Positions 37,036 through 46,200 of a stretch of 64,000 bases of DNA are shown here, one piece after another. A program made the translations under genes and the position numbers. Positions within the stretch are counted from its first letter, which is position 1, and every line of letters starts with the position of its first letter. The notes beneath the pieces are model-generated. The model was given only the letters and a program-made list of their open reading frames with translations. It ran no database searches and had not been told where the DNA came from. This DNA comes from CAZHHH01 sp052400685 (GTDB lineage Bacteria; Bacteroidota; Bacteroidia; Bacteroidales; Marinilabiliaceae). The DNA lies in the NCBI GenBank assembly GCA_052400685.1, contig JBQTGJ010000017.1. The stretch is one strand, 5' to 3'.

Positions 37036-38856
37036 ATGAAAACAATAGTATCTATTATTTTATTTTTTCTAATTTTTTTCGACGGTATTGGAAATGCTCA
37101 ATTGATTGCGTTTCCAGGCGCCCATGGTTATGGACGCTTTGCCTCGGGAGGAAGGGGAAATGGCACGTCAGGCAGAGTCGCTATTGTCACAAATCTTGAA
37201 GATGACCTTGAAAATCCACCAGAAGGGTCTTTTCGCTGGGCGCTTCAGCAGGGGGTTGATGTGGTGATAAACCCTTATGTGGGAGAAATTGAAGTTAAAC
37301 GTCCTTTGACAATTGTATTTCAGGTTGGGGGTGTCATAAATCTAAAAGGAGATATTCGTGTGCAACGTGATAATTTGACAATTGCAGGACAAACCGCTCT
37401 CGGTGATGGTGTTTGCTTTAGAGGTGCAACTCTTAATTTTAGCGGGAGCAATAATCTTATTGTTCGTTATATAAGATCTCGTCCGGGCGATGAATTAGGT
37501 GAAGAAGTATCGGCCTTCAGAATTGAAAACGGAAGCAATTTTATTATTGACCACTGCTCGTTTAGCTGGGCCATTGAGGAAACAACTCATTTTTCAAGCA
37601 ATAACGGGACTACCGTTCAATGGTGCATTATAAGTGAATCGCTTTACAATTCTATTCATAAAAAAGGCGCACGTGGTTATGGCACACAATGGGGGGGCGA
37701 ATATGCCTCTTATCATCATAACTTGCTGGCTCATCATAATTCTCGTATGCCGCGTATCAACGGATCAAATAGCAACGATGTGGAATCGTTGGTGGATTAC
37801 CGCAATAATATTAACTATAATTGGGGGAGCGTCGGTGCTTTTTATGGCGGCGAATGGGAAGGTACCAATGGCTTGGGTTTTAGCCATGTCAACGTAGTGA
37901 ACAATTATTTTAAACCCGGACCGGCGACACCTAGCGACCCTATTTTTGCACGCCCGTCCCTTAACCGTTCAGGTGTCACGCTTGATGGATATGCCAAATG
38001 GTTTTTTGATGGAAATACGATGGAAGGCGATGAGATTATATCAGTTGATAATTGGAGTGGAGTAGATGGGTCTGAGGTTGGGGGAATTGATAATATACAA
38101 TCAGATGAGGTGCTTCTTAAAACTGTTGAAATACAGGATATTTCTGGTTATCTGGAGAATTATGATCAGTATACCGAAACTGCGGCGCAAGCATGGGAGA
38201 CGGTACTCGCTAATGCAGGCGCTGTTTTGCCTATGCGTGATGCTATTGACGCGCGAGTGGTTGCTGAAACTAAAGGAGAAATCCCTATTGTTAGATATGC
38301 CTATACTACAGTTGATGATCAGACTACGCCATTGAAAGGTGTGACGTCGGGTATTATTGATACGCAGGTTAATTTGGTCTCTCCATCTGATCCGGAAGGA
38401 ACAACAGCCTGGGATGTTTACAGCACTTCAACCAGCGAACTGGCTCCTGTTGACACTGATAGAGATGGAATCCCAGATGAATGGGAGATCATTAATGGAC
38501 TTAATTATCAGGATGAAACGGATGGAAGGATTCTTTCTGCTTCCGGTTATTCTTGGCTTGAACTTTATTTATTTGACTTATCAGGAGAAGACGTGCCAAC
38601 CGAGGTGAAATTTACAGAGACGAACAACGATGTTTGTTTTTACCCCAATCCTGTGGCTGATAAACTTTTTATCTCAACTTATGCATATCTGATAAAGGTC
38701 GAATTATATAACAGTACAGGCCTTCTTCTTGCTGTTTTTAAAAACATTGACAGTATCGGACAAATATCATTGACGGATCTGTATCCGGGTGTTTACATTA
38801 TTCGGGTTTATTTAGAGGGAAACCAGATTCTCACTAAAAAAATTGTAAAGTTATGA
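37036..38856 (+). CDS. PL1 pectate lyase with T9SS sorting domain
   Basis: Calcium-dependent beta-elimination of polygalacturonate. The signal peptide ends GNAQ. The parallel beta-helix (residues about 25-420) starts IAFPGAHGYGRFASGGRG and includes TIAGQTALGDGV, IVRYIRSRPGD, IDHCSFSWAIEE and the ladder-like NNINYNWG turns of PL1 subfamily 2. After a linker there is a calcium-binding-type segment DTDRDGIPDEWE, and the last 75 residues (FYPNPVADKLFIS, LYPGVYIIRVY, KKIVKL) form a T9SS type A sorting domain. The enzyme should therefore be secreted by T9SS, unlike the SusD-type lipoproteins around it. The stop TGA overlaps the ATG of the following leader-repeat mini-ORF. Confidence 0.92.
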   Translation: MKTIVSIILFFLIFFDGIGNAQLIAFPGAHGYGRFASGGRGNGTSGRVAIVTNLEDDLENPPEGSFRWALQQGVDVVINPYVGEIEVKRPLTIVFQVGGVINLKGDIRVQRDNLTIAGQTALGDGVCFRGATLNFSGSNNLIVRYIRSRPGDELGEEVSAFRIENGSNFIIDHCSFSWAIEETTHFSSNNGTTVQWCIISESLYNSIHKKGARGYGTQWGGEYASYHHNLLAHHNSRMPRINGSNSNDVESLVDYRNNINYNWGSVGAFYGGEWEGTNGLGFSHVNVVNNYFKPGPATPSDPIFARPSLNRSGVTLDGYAKWFFDGNTMEGDEIISVDNWSGVDGSEVGGIDNIQSDEVLLKTVEIQDISGYLENYDQYTETAAQAWETVLANAGAVLPMRDAIDARVVAETKGEIPIVRYAYTTVDDQTTPLKGVTSGIIDTQVNLVSPSDPEGTTAWDVYSTSTSELAPVDTDRDGIPDEWEIINGLNYQDETDGRILSASGYSWLELYLFDLSGEDVPTEVKFTETNNDVCFYPNPVADKLFISTYAYLIKVELYNSTGLLLAVFKNIDSIGQISLTDLYPGVYIIRVYLEGNQILTKKIVKL

Positions 38857-38940
38857 AACGAGCATGAGAGCAACTCTCAAAAAGGGAAATGATTATCCCG
38901 ACGAGTTTCATATGGCAACTGAGAAATAAATTATAAACAT
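38853..38940 (+). repeat. Leader repeat family 2, single unit before the pectin methylesterase gene
   Basis: An 88-nt unit starts ATGAAACGAGC, carries a GAGAG-CAA-CTCTC hairpin and ends AAATTATAAACAT at the next gene's ATG (38941). The unit's ATG shares bases with the lyase stop codon (ATGA at 38853-38856), and its frame closes after four codons (Met-Lys-Arg-Ala-stop). It is the only sequence between the two genes. Confidence 0.8.
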
Positions 38941-40407
38941 ATGAATAGTAAAGTTTTAATGTATTTTTTGAAATTTCTGTTTTTTTTTTCAGCTGCGCCT
39001 GTTTTTTCGCAGGTTTATGATTATGTGGTTGATATTAATGGAAATGGAAATTTCACCTCCATTAACGAGGCTTTGAACTCTATATCTGAGAATAGCACGA
39101 CTCGTACTCTGATATTTGTAAGGAATGGCGTTTATAATGAAAAGGTTTGGCTTGGTCCTTCTAAAATATCGGTTAGTCTGGTTGGCGAAAATGTGGATGA
39201 CGTTGTAATCAATTGGGACGATTATCAGGGGAAAGATGGTTTGTCTGGCGCTGACAGCTATACTTTTTTAGCAGAAGGTGATGATTTTTATATGGAAAAT
39301 ATTACCGTTGTTAATTCTTATGGTTCAGGGTCTCAGGCAGTTGCTATACGTACAACCGGTGACCGTCAGGTCTTTAAAAATTGTGTATTTAAAGGTCATC
39401 AGGATACTTATTATGCTCATAAAAATAGGCAGTACAATTTTAAATGTATAGTGGAAGGTAATACGGATTTCATTTATGGAGACGCTACTGCTGTTTTTGA
39501 TAGCTGCATTATCAAAAGTCTTAATGGTGGAAATTATATTGCCGCCCCTGCCGATAGTAAGTTAATAACTCCATTAAGTACGGGAGATTTTTATCATGGT
39601 TTTCTGTTTTCCAATTGTAATTTAACAGCAGAGGCTGGAGTTGATATTGGCTCTGTATACTTAGCCCGTCCATGGCAGGCCAACGCTTCTGTTGCGTATA
39701 TTTATTGTATACTTGGGGATCATATAAGTCCGACTGGATGGAGTGAATGGAGCACCAATGATAATCATGAATCAGCTTATTTTTCAGAGTATTTAAATAA
39801 AAATGTAGATGGCAATTTGGCTGATGTGACTCAACGGGTTTCGTGGAGTACTCAGTTGACTGAATATGAGGCAACAGTACTTTATCTTTCCAGTTTTTTC
39901 CTTCGTAAAGAAAATGTTAATTGGTTCCCAAAGCCAGTGGTTACTGCTTTACATGCACCTTTGAATGTTTCGATTGATGGAATTCAATTAGTCTGGGATC
40001 CAGTGGACGAAGCCATCGGTTATGCAATATATAAGAATGGGCGTGTTATTGATTTTGCCTCGGGCAATAGTTTCGTGGTTTCTGAGCCTGTTTCTGATTT
40101 GTCTGTTTTTAAAGTGCTTTCCATTGATGAATATGGCGCTTTGAGTGACGGAACAGAAGTTATCCCCGGATTTTTATCTGATGCCGGTCGCATTGCTGAT
40201 AAAAAAAGTTACCAATTAATCAACAATAAGATTTTTTTTAGTCATCCAACCAAATTTTTGTTGTTTGACATCTCTGGATGCCGGATCATATATGAGCAGG
40301 ATGTCATGCAGGTTTCATTATCAGAACTCGGCACAGGTGTGTATTTTTTGTATTGTGAATCTGAAGGTGAAATGCCTTTTTCTGATAAATTGGTTATCAG
40401 AAGGTGA
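38941..40407 (+). CDS. CE8 pectin methylesterase with T9SS sorting domain
   Basis: Removes methyl esters from homogalacturonan, preparing it for the pectate lyases. The signal peptide ends APVFSQ. The beta-helix catalytic domain carries GHQDTYY (D155), DFIYGDATAVF (D176) and YLARPW (R243), the conserved pectinesterase signature residues. A fibronectin III-like module follows (about residues 340-400; VSIDGIQLVWDPVDEAIGYAIYKNG). The C-terminal end (FLLFDISGCRIIYE, SLSELGTGVYFLYC) is a T9SS-type sorting domain. The length of 488 aa reflects these additions to the roughly 310-aa core. Start is set by the abutting leader-repeat unit. Confidence 0.92.
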   Translation: MNSKVLMYFLKFLFFFSAAPVFSQVYDYVVDINGNGNFTSINEALNSISENSTTRTLIFVRNGVYNEKVWLGPSKISVSLVGENVDDVVINWDDYQGKDGLSGADSYTFLAEGDDFYMENITVVNSYGSGSQAVAIRTTGDRQVFKNCVFKGHQDTYYAHKNRQYNFKCIVEGNTDFIYGDATAVFDSCIIKSLNGGNYIAAPADSKLITPLSTGDFYHGFLFSNCNLTAEAGVDIGSVYLARPWQANASVAYIYCILGDHISPTGWSEWSTNDNHESAYFSEYLNKNVDGNLADVTQRVSWSTQLTEYEATVLYLSSFFLRKENVNWFPKPVVTALHAPLNVSIDGIQLVWDPVDEAIGYAIYKNGRVIDFASGNSFVVSEPVSDLSVFKVLSIDEYGALSDGTEVIPGFLSDAGRIADKKSYQLINNKIFFSHPTKFLLFDISGCRIIYEQDVMQVSLSELGTGVYFLYCESEGEMPFSDKLVIRR

Positions 40408-40780
40408 GTTTAAATAACAGGTTTGTTGTCTTATAGTTACGATAATTTGTTTAAGTATGCGTTAGATCAGTTAAGAAAATTTCATTTTCCGTTTTTCTGT
40501 GAGCATGTTCGTCTCAAAAATTGAAAAATGTGGATTTACTGTTGTAAATAATCACTTTGAAAACGAGAGTAACGAAAAAATGGCACTTTTTTACTGATAT
40601 TATATAAGCAAATTTCTGAGACATGAAACGGTTTTGGTAAAGGATGACTTAGCCCAAGGAATGATTCTTTGAAGAGTTTTATTTTTTTTATAAAAACATA
40701 CTATAAACAGCTTCAATATTAAAAGTTTCCTAAACTTATAACATTGGAATGAAGGTATTATTTGGCAAACTAAAATATAA
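40408..40780 (+). other. Intergenic region with repeat copy C and a leader-like mini-ORF
   Basis: A 373-bp gap between the methylesterase and the second lyase. It contains repeat family 1 copy C (40521-40601). At 40623 an ATGAAACGG mini-ORF reads Met-Lys-Arg-Phe-Trp-stop, followed by GGAATGATT, a loose echo of the family 2 leader units. No convincing promoter was found by eye. Confidence 0.55.
40521..40601 (+). repeat. Dispersed protein-like repeat family 1, copy C
   Basis: Encodes IEKCGFTVVNNHFENESNEK in the frame shared by the family, then loses one A relative to copies A and B (GAAAAAATGG versus GAAAAAAATGG) and terminates at TGA shortly after. It lacks the SDC-KIL 5' half. It lies about 180 nt upstream of the PL1 gene start. 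Confidence 0.68.
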
Positions 40781-42469
40781 ATGAAAATGGATTTAAGATT
40801 TTTTATTGCATTGTATTTATTATTGGGAGGGAGTCTGGTTGTTACTGCCCAGTATCCTACCATTTCGGAGAAGGATCAAAAAGCTTCAGCCGAATTAATG
40901 CAACATGTTTACCAGCATTCGGATAGTGCCTGGCAAGTAGCCTGGCCTATTGTTGAGCAACAAGCTAAAGAGGGAAAACCATATATCCCTTGGGCGGCAA
41001 GACCTACAGATTTACCGCAGGCCAATATTCCTGCTTTTCCCGGAGCAGAGGGTGGCGGAATGTTTTCTTTTGGTGGTAGAGGCGGAAAAGTTATAGTGGT
41101 TAATACGCTTGCCGACAGTGGCCCGGGGTCTTTTCGATGGGCATGCGAACAAGGTGGTGCCAGAATTATCGTGTTTAATGTCTCAGGCATCATACGTATC
41201 AAGAGCCCCGTGGTCATTCGTGCACCTTACGTGACAATTGCTGGTCAGACCGCCCCTGGTGATGGTGTTTGTATTGCCGGCGAATCGGTTTGGATTAACA
41301 CGCATGATGTGGTGATTCGTCATATGCGTTTTCGCAGAGGGGAGACCTGGGTTGGACGACGTGATGATTCGCTTGGAGGTAATCCTGTTGGTAATATTAT
41401 GTTGGATCATATTTCTGCAACATGGGGTTTAGATGAAAATATGTCAATTTATCGCCACATGTGGAATGATAGTACTGGAAAGAAAGATGTAAAACTGGGA
41501 ACTGTTAATATTACCATTCAAAATTCTATTTTCGCGGAGGCTTTGGATACCTGGAATCATGCCTTCGGAGCTACCCTGGGAGGTGAAAATTGTTCTTTTA
41601 TGCGCAATCTTTACGCCAATAATACAGGAAGGAATCCTTCCATAGGCTGGAATGGCATTTTTAATTTTGTAAATAATGTTGTTTTTAACTGGAGGCATCG
41701 TTCAGTTGATGGCGGTGATTATACCGCCAAATATAATATTATCAATAATTATTTTAAACCAGGACCTATTACTCAATTGGACGAAGCTATCAGTCATCGT
41801 ATTTTGAAACCTGAATCAGGTCGTAGCCAGCTGGATAAAAAGGTTTACGGCATGGCATATGTGCATGGAAATGTGGTTGAAGGAAATGAGCGCGTTACCA
41901 AAGATAATTGGGATGGCGGCGTTCAAATAGAAAGTATGCCTGACGCAGGTAGTTACACCGATGAAATCCGTTGGCACGAACCCTGGGCTATGCCATATTT
42001 AACAATTATGTCGGCTGACGAGGCTTTTAATTATGTGATTGAGAACGTGGGGGCTACCTGGCCTGTTCGTGACGCTGTTGATCAACGTATTACTCGCGAG
42101 GTCAAAACTGGGGTTATTGAGTATGCCGAGAATGTTAATCTGGATAAAATTCCTAAGTTTAAATACCGACGGCTACCAGATGATTCATATAAAATGGGAA
42201 TTATAACACATCCTGATCAGGTTGGTGGTTATCCCGATTATGTGGGTAAAGCTTATAAAGATACCGATCGTGACGGCATGCCAGATACCTGGGAGAAAAA
42301 ATATGGACTTGATCCTAAAAATTCGTCTGATGCCAACGGAGACATCAACGGTGATGGATATACCAATATTGAAAAGTATATCAATGGTATTGATCCGACC
42401 CAAAATATTGATTGGTCTGATCTTAGCAATAACCACGATACCTTGAAAGATAAAACATCGATGATGTAG
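40781..42469 (+). CDS. PL1 pectate lyase, secreted, with EF-hand-like C-terminus
   Basis: Second pectate lyase. A signal peptide ends VVTAQ, and an N-terminal helical extension (about residues 24-85) precedes the beta-helix that starts IPAFPGAEGGG. Motifs are FGGRGGKVIVV, PGSFRWAC, TIAGQTAPGDGVCIAG, VIRHMRFRRGE and LDHISATWGLDENMS, characteristic of PL1 subfamily 2 in Bacteroidetes. The C-terminal DTDRDGMPDTWEKKYGLD and SDANGDINGDGYTNIE segment resembles paired calcium-binding loops. It has no T9SS domain, unlike the lyase at 37036, so the two enzymes probably act in different places (cell-associated or periplasmic versus secreted). Confidence 0.92.
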   Translation: MKMDLRFFIALYLLLGGSLVVTAQYPTISEKDQKASAELMQHVYQHSDSAWQVAWPIVEQQAKEGKPYIPWAARPTDLPQANIPAFPGAEGGGMFSFGGRGGKVIVVNTLADSGPGSFRWACEQGGARIIVFNVSGIIRIKSPVVIRAPYVTIAGQTAPGDGVCIAGESVWINTHDVVIRHMRFRRGETWVGRRDDSLGGNPVGNIMLDHISATWGLDENMSIYRHMWNDSTGKKDVKLGTVNITIQNSIFAEALDTWNHAFGATLGGENCSFMRNLYANNTGRNPSIGWNGIFNFVNNVVFNWRHRSVDGGDYTAKYNIINNYFKPGPITQLDEAISHRILKPESGRSQLDKKVYGMAYVHGNVVEGNERVTKDNWDGGVQIESMPDAGSYTDEIRWHEPWAMPYLTIMSADEAFNYVIENVGATWPVRDAVDQRITREVKTGVIEYAENVNLDKIPKFKYRRLPDDSYKMGIITHPDQVGGYPDYVGKAYKDTDRDGMPDTWEKKYGLDPKNSSDANGDINGDGYTNIEKYINGIDPTQNIDWSDLSNNHDTLKDKTSMM

Positions 42470-42485
42470 TTAGAGAGCTGGTTTA

Positions 42486-42530
42486 AGAAAAACAACCATT
42501 CTTGATCTTTATTTGGATGGTTGTTTTTCT
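42486..42530 (+). terminator. Rho-independent terminator after the second PL1 gene
   Basis: A 14-bp perfect stem, AGAAAAACAACCAT (42486-42499) with ATGGTTGTTTTTCT (42517-42530), includes the T-rich arm. It lies 16 bp past the stop and is symmetrical enough to work on either strand. Confidence 0.85.
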
Positions 42531-42555
42531 CATTGAATAATTAAAAAAATACAAA

Positions 42556-43215
42556 ATGTTAGTACGGTTTAGCGGATTATTTTTGTTGGCGGTTTTATAT
42601 TTCCCTGTTGTCAGTGCACAAAAACCAAAAACTGCTGAGGAAGTAAAATATGTTGAAGTATTGCGAGTACGGGCACAAAAAATTATTGATGACTATTTGG
42701 TTTTAGACAGTCCGGAAAAAGCATTATCTGTTCGTGATCTGATTGTTAAGCAGTACTGGGATTTGAATAAAGTTCAAGATTCAAAAGAGACCCAAATTAA
42801 ACAATTAAAAAATGAATTGACGGGTGAAACTTTCAACCGTGAGAAAAGCAAAGTAGAGTCAATGGCAATGAAACGATTGGCCAGGCTGCATCGCCGTTAT
42901 ATTCGGAATCTATCCCGACTTTTGTCGGATGATGAAGTTGATCAGGTGAAAAATGGTATGACTTACAATGTTTATAATCACACTTTTAATGGTTATAAGG
43001 ATATGTTGCCTGATCTTACAGAAGAGCAGATTAGCCAAATTGAGACTTGGCTACTTGAGGCACGCGAGATTGCCATGGATCAGGGCTCTTCGCATGCCAA
43101 ACATGCGGTATTCGGGAAGTACAAAGGGCGTATTAATAATTATTTGTCTGGAGAGGGGTATGATTTGAATAAGGCAAGTAAAGAGTGGCATGAGCGTTTA
43201 AAGGAGTTGTTGTAA
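42556..43215 (+). CDS. DUF3826 family secreted protein
   Basis: A 219-residue protein with a signal peptide ending PVVSAQ, followed by an almost entirely helical, charged sequence (VRDLIVKQYWDLNKVQDSKE, RLHRRYIRNLSRLLSDDEVDQVKNGMTYNVYNHTFNGY). The pattern matches DUF3826, a Bacteroidetes family commonly encoded beside pectin-degrading enzymes. The mature protein has no cysteine and no obvious catalytic motif. Its function is not known; a periplasmic binding or chaperone-like role is possible. It lies between two pectin enzyme genes on the same strand, just after a terminator, so it may begin a new transcript. Confidence 0.78.
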   Translation: MLVRFSGLFLLAVLYFPVVSAQKPKTAEEVKYVEVLRVRAQKIIDDYLVLDSPEKALSVRDLIVKQYWDLNKVQDSKETQIKQLKNELTGETFNREKSKVESMAMKRLARLHRRYIRNLSRLLSDDEVDQVKNGMTYNVYNHTFNGYKDMLPDLTEEQISQIETWLLEAREIAMDQGSSHAKHAVFGKYKGRINNYLSGEGYDLNKASKEWHERLKELL

Positions 43216-43293
43216 TTCTTTTGGTTTTAAAATCATTTTTGATATTTTGCGAAAAGCCTTTTTGTGCATATGCCATTTTAATTTTAGTCAAGT

Positions 43294-46200
43294 ATGTTAT
43301 TTAAATTTTTTTTTACTTCATTTCTGAAAACGTTTTCATACGCAAGGCGTCTTTGGAGCCTTGGAATAGCCGTTTTGTGCTTTTTGTCTATGCAGGCGCA
43401 AATGGAAGTACCCGTACGATATAAAAATGGAATCTTGCAATATGAGCAGGATCAGAAGGGTAACAGAATTATTGATTTTTCTTATTGCGGTTACCACGCT
43501 TCCGAAAAGAATATTTTATGGGTAGAGCCCAAAGTTTTTGTTCCTTATGCAGATGGCGATGCAACGGATGTTATTCAGGAGGCTATTGATAGGGTGGCTT
43601 CTATGCCCATACAAGCAAATGGTTTTCGGGGTGCGGTGCAATTGGCTGCTGGTGTTTTTGAATTGGCGGGTCGGTTACAAATAAAAGAATCTGGTATTGT
43701 TCTACGAGGATCTGGGTTCGGCGAAGGAGGAACAACATTGGTAGCAACTGGTACCAATCGGCAAACCCTAATAAGAATTTTTGGACAGGATGACAGGATA
43801 TTTGAGGATGCAGGACCAATTAAACAGCCTTTTGTGCCGGTTAATTCGTTTTACACTATTGTTGAAAATGCATCGTTGTTTAAAGTCGGACAGTCTATCG
43901 AAATAAAAAGGCCTTCTACCATTAAGTGGATTGAGGCTTTGGGTATGAAGACATTTGGTGGTGAAGAAACCGGGTATTTGGGCTGGAAGCCGGGACAGAG
44001 AGTCGTTCGTTGGGAGCGCAAAATTACTAAAATATCACGTGATACAATTTTTTGGGACGTGCCTTTAACCATGGCGCTTGATACAGTCTATGGTCAATCG
44101 GTTATAAATTTACAGAAATGGCCGGGACGGATTTCAGAAATAGGTATTGAAAATTTGAATTTGGAATCTTCTTATAATACCCTTAATAGCAAGGATGAGT
44201 CACATTGCTTTGATGCCATTTCTATTGAGAATGCTGAAAATGTGTGGGTACGTCAAATACAGTTTAAGCATTTTGCGGGTTCGGCAGTGGCCGTATTCGA
44301 AACCGGACGTAAGGTTACTGTGCAGGATTGTGTCTCGTTACAGCCTGTTTCGGAGGAAGCTAATTGGCGAAGATATACCTTCTTCACGATGGGACAGCAA
44401 ACTTTGTTTCAACGTTTGTATGCCCAAAACGGATATCATGATTTTGCTGTCGGGTTTTGTGCAGCAGGACCAAATGCTTTCGTGGAATGCGAATCGTCGC
44501 AACCATTAAATTTTAGTGGAACAATTGATAGTTGGGCCACGGGTGTTTTGTTTGATGTGGTTAAAGTGGATGGACATGAACTGTCCTTCTGTAATCGTAT
44601 GGGAAGCAACCAAGGGGCTGGATGGACTGCAGCTAATTCGGTATTCTGGAATTGTTCGGCAGCACGTATTAAAAATTATGCGCCTCCGGGAGCTATGAAT
44701 TATGCTTTTGGCGTATGGGCTGCTTTTGAGGGAAATGGCGCCTGGTATTCGCAAAACAATCACATTAGTCCGCGAAGTCTGTACTATGCGCAATTGGAGC
44801 AACGAATGGATAAAAAGGGAGGCTATTATTCTGACTGTTATATGCCTTCACCTGCCTCTGCTACCAGTAGCCCTACTATCGGGCAAGCGGCTGATTATAC
44901 TGAGCAAGCCTTTGTCCCGACGGCTTCACTAAAGGATTTTATTTATACGGCCTCGCAACGTGATCACATTAAAGTCCTATCGACAGGATTACCTGTCATT
45001 AAAAAGCGAAACAGAACGCAGGATCATACCATCATGAATAATTTTACTGTTCAAAATGGATGGTTGTCGTTTAATGACAAATTATTATCGGGTATGCGGA
45101 TTACTGTGCCATGGTGGAGAGGTGTTCCACGCCCTTATGAAGCTCTGAAAGCCTCGCCGGCCATAACACGTTTTGTGCCCGGACGAAATGGAAATGGTTA
45201 TACCGATAATATTGAGGATGTCGTGGCTTACATGACTAAAAATAATATTGTTGGAATAGAGCATAACTATGGGTTATGGTACGACCGGCGCCGTGATGAT
45301 CATGAGCGGGTACGCAGAATGGATGGAGAGGTCTGGGCGCCTTTTTATGAGCAGCCTTTTGCCCGCAGTGGAAAAGAAACGGCCTGGGATGGTCTCAGTA
45401 AATACGATCTGACTCAATATAATCCTTTCTATTGGGATAGGCTGGCTGAGTATGCTACCCAAGGCGCTTTACAAGGGAAAATTTTAGTGCAACATCACTA
45501 TTTTCAGCATAATGTGTTGGAGGCTGGCGCTCATTGGGCCGACAGTCCCTGGCGTCCGGTTAATAATATTAACGATACGGGGTTTCCCGAGCCGGCACCC
45601 TATGCCGGCGATAAACGTATTTTTCTGGCTGAGCAGTTCTACGATGTTACACATCCGGTACGCAGGGAATTACACAAAGCATATATACGTCAGTGTCTTG
45701 ATAATTTTTCGGATGATATGCCGGTTTTACATCTGATCAGTGCTGAATATACTGGCCCTTTATCTTTTGTTGAGTTTTGGCTTGACGTAATTATTGAATG
45801 GCAAGAGGAAAATAAACGTGATGTCATGGTAGGCCTGAGTGCGACCAAGGATGTTCAGGATGCAATACTTCAAAATCCTAAATATCGAGACGTTGTTGAT
45901 GTTATCGATATTCGTTATTGGGCTTACAAAGAGGATCAATCTCTGTATGCCCCGCAAGGAGGCGTTAATTTAGCCCCCCGACAACATGCACGATTGGAAA
46001 AACCGGGTAAACGCTCTTTTCAATCGGTTTATAGAAGTGTGAGAGAGTATAAAGAAAGTTATCCTAAAAAAGCGGTTATCTATTCTGAAGGTCAATATGA
46101 TCAGTTTGGGTGGGCTGTTTTAATGGCGGGCGGTTCATTGCCCGTTTTACCAGCTTTGTTACCTGCCGGTTTTGTTAATTCCGTCATAACGATGCAACCT

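Noticed and set aside
40909..41217. Minus-strand frame inside the second pectate lyase
   Set aside because: It is antisense to conserved beta-helix motifs; composition is typical of a shadow frame.
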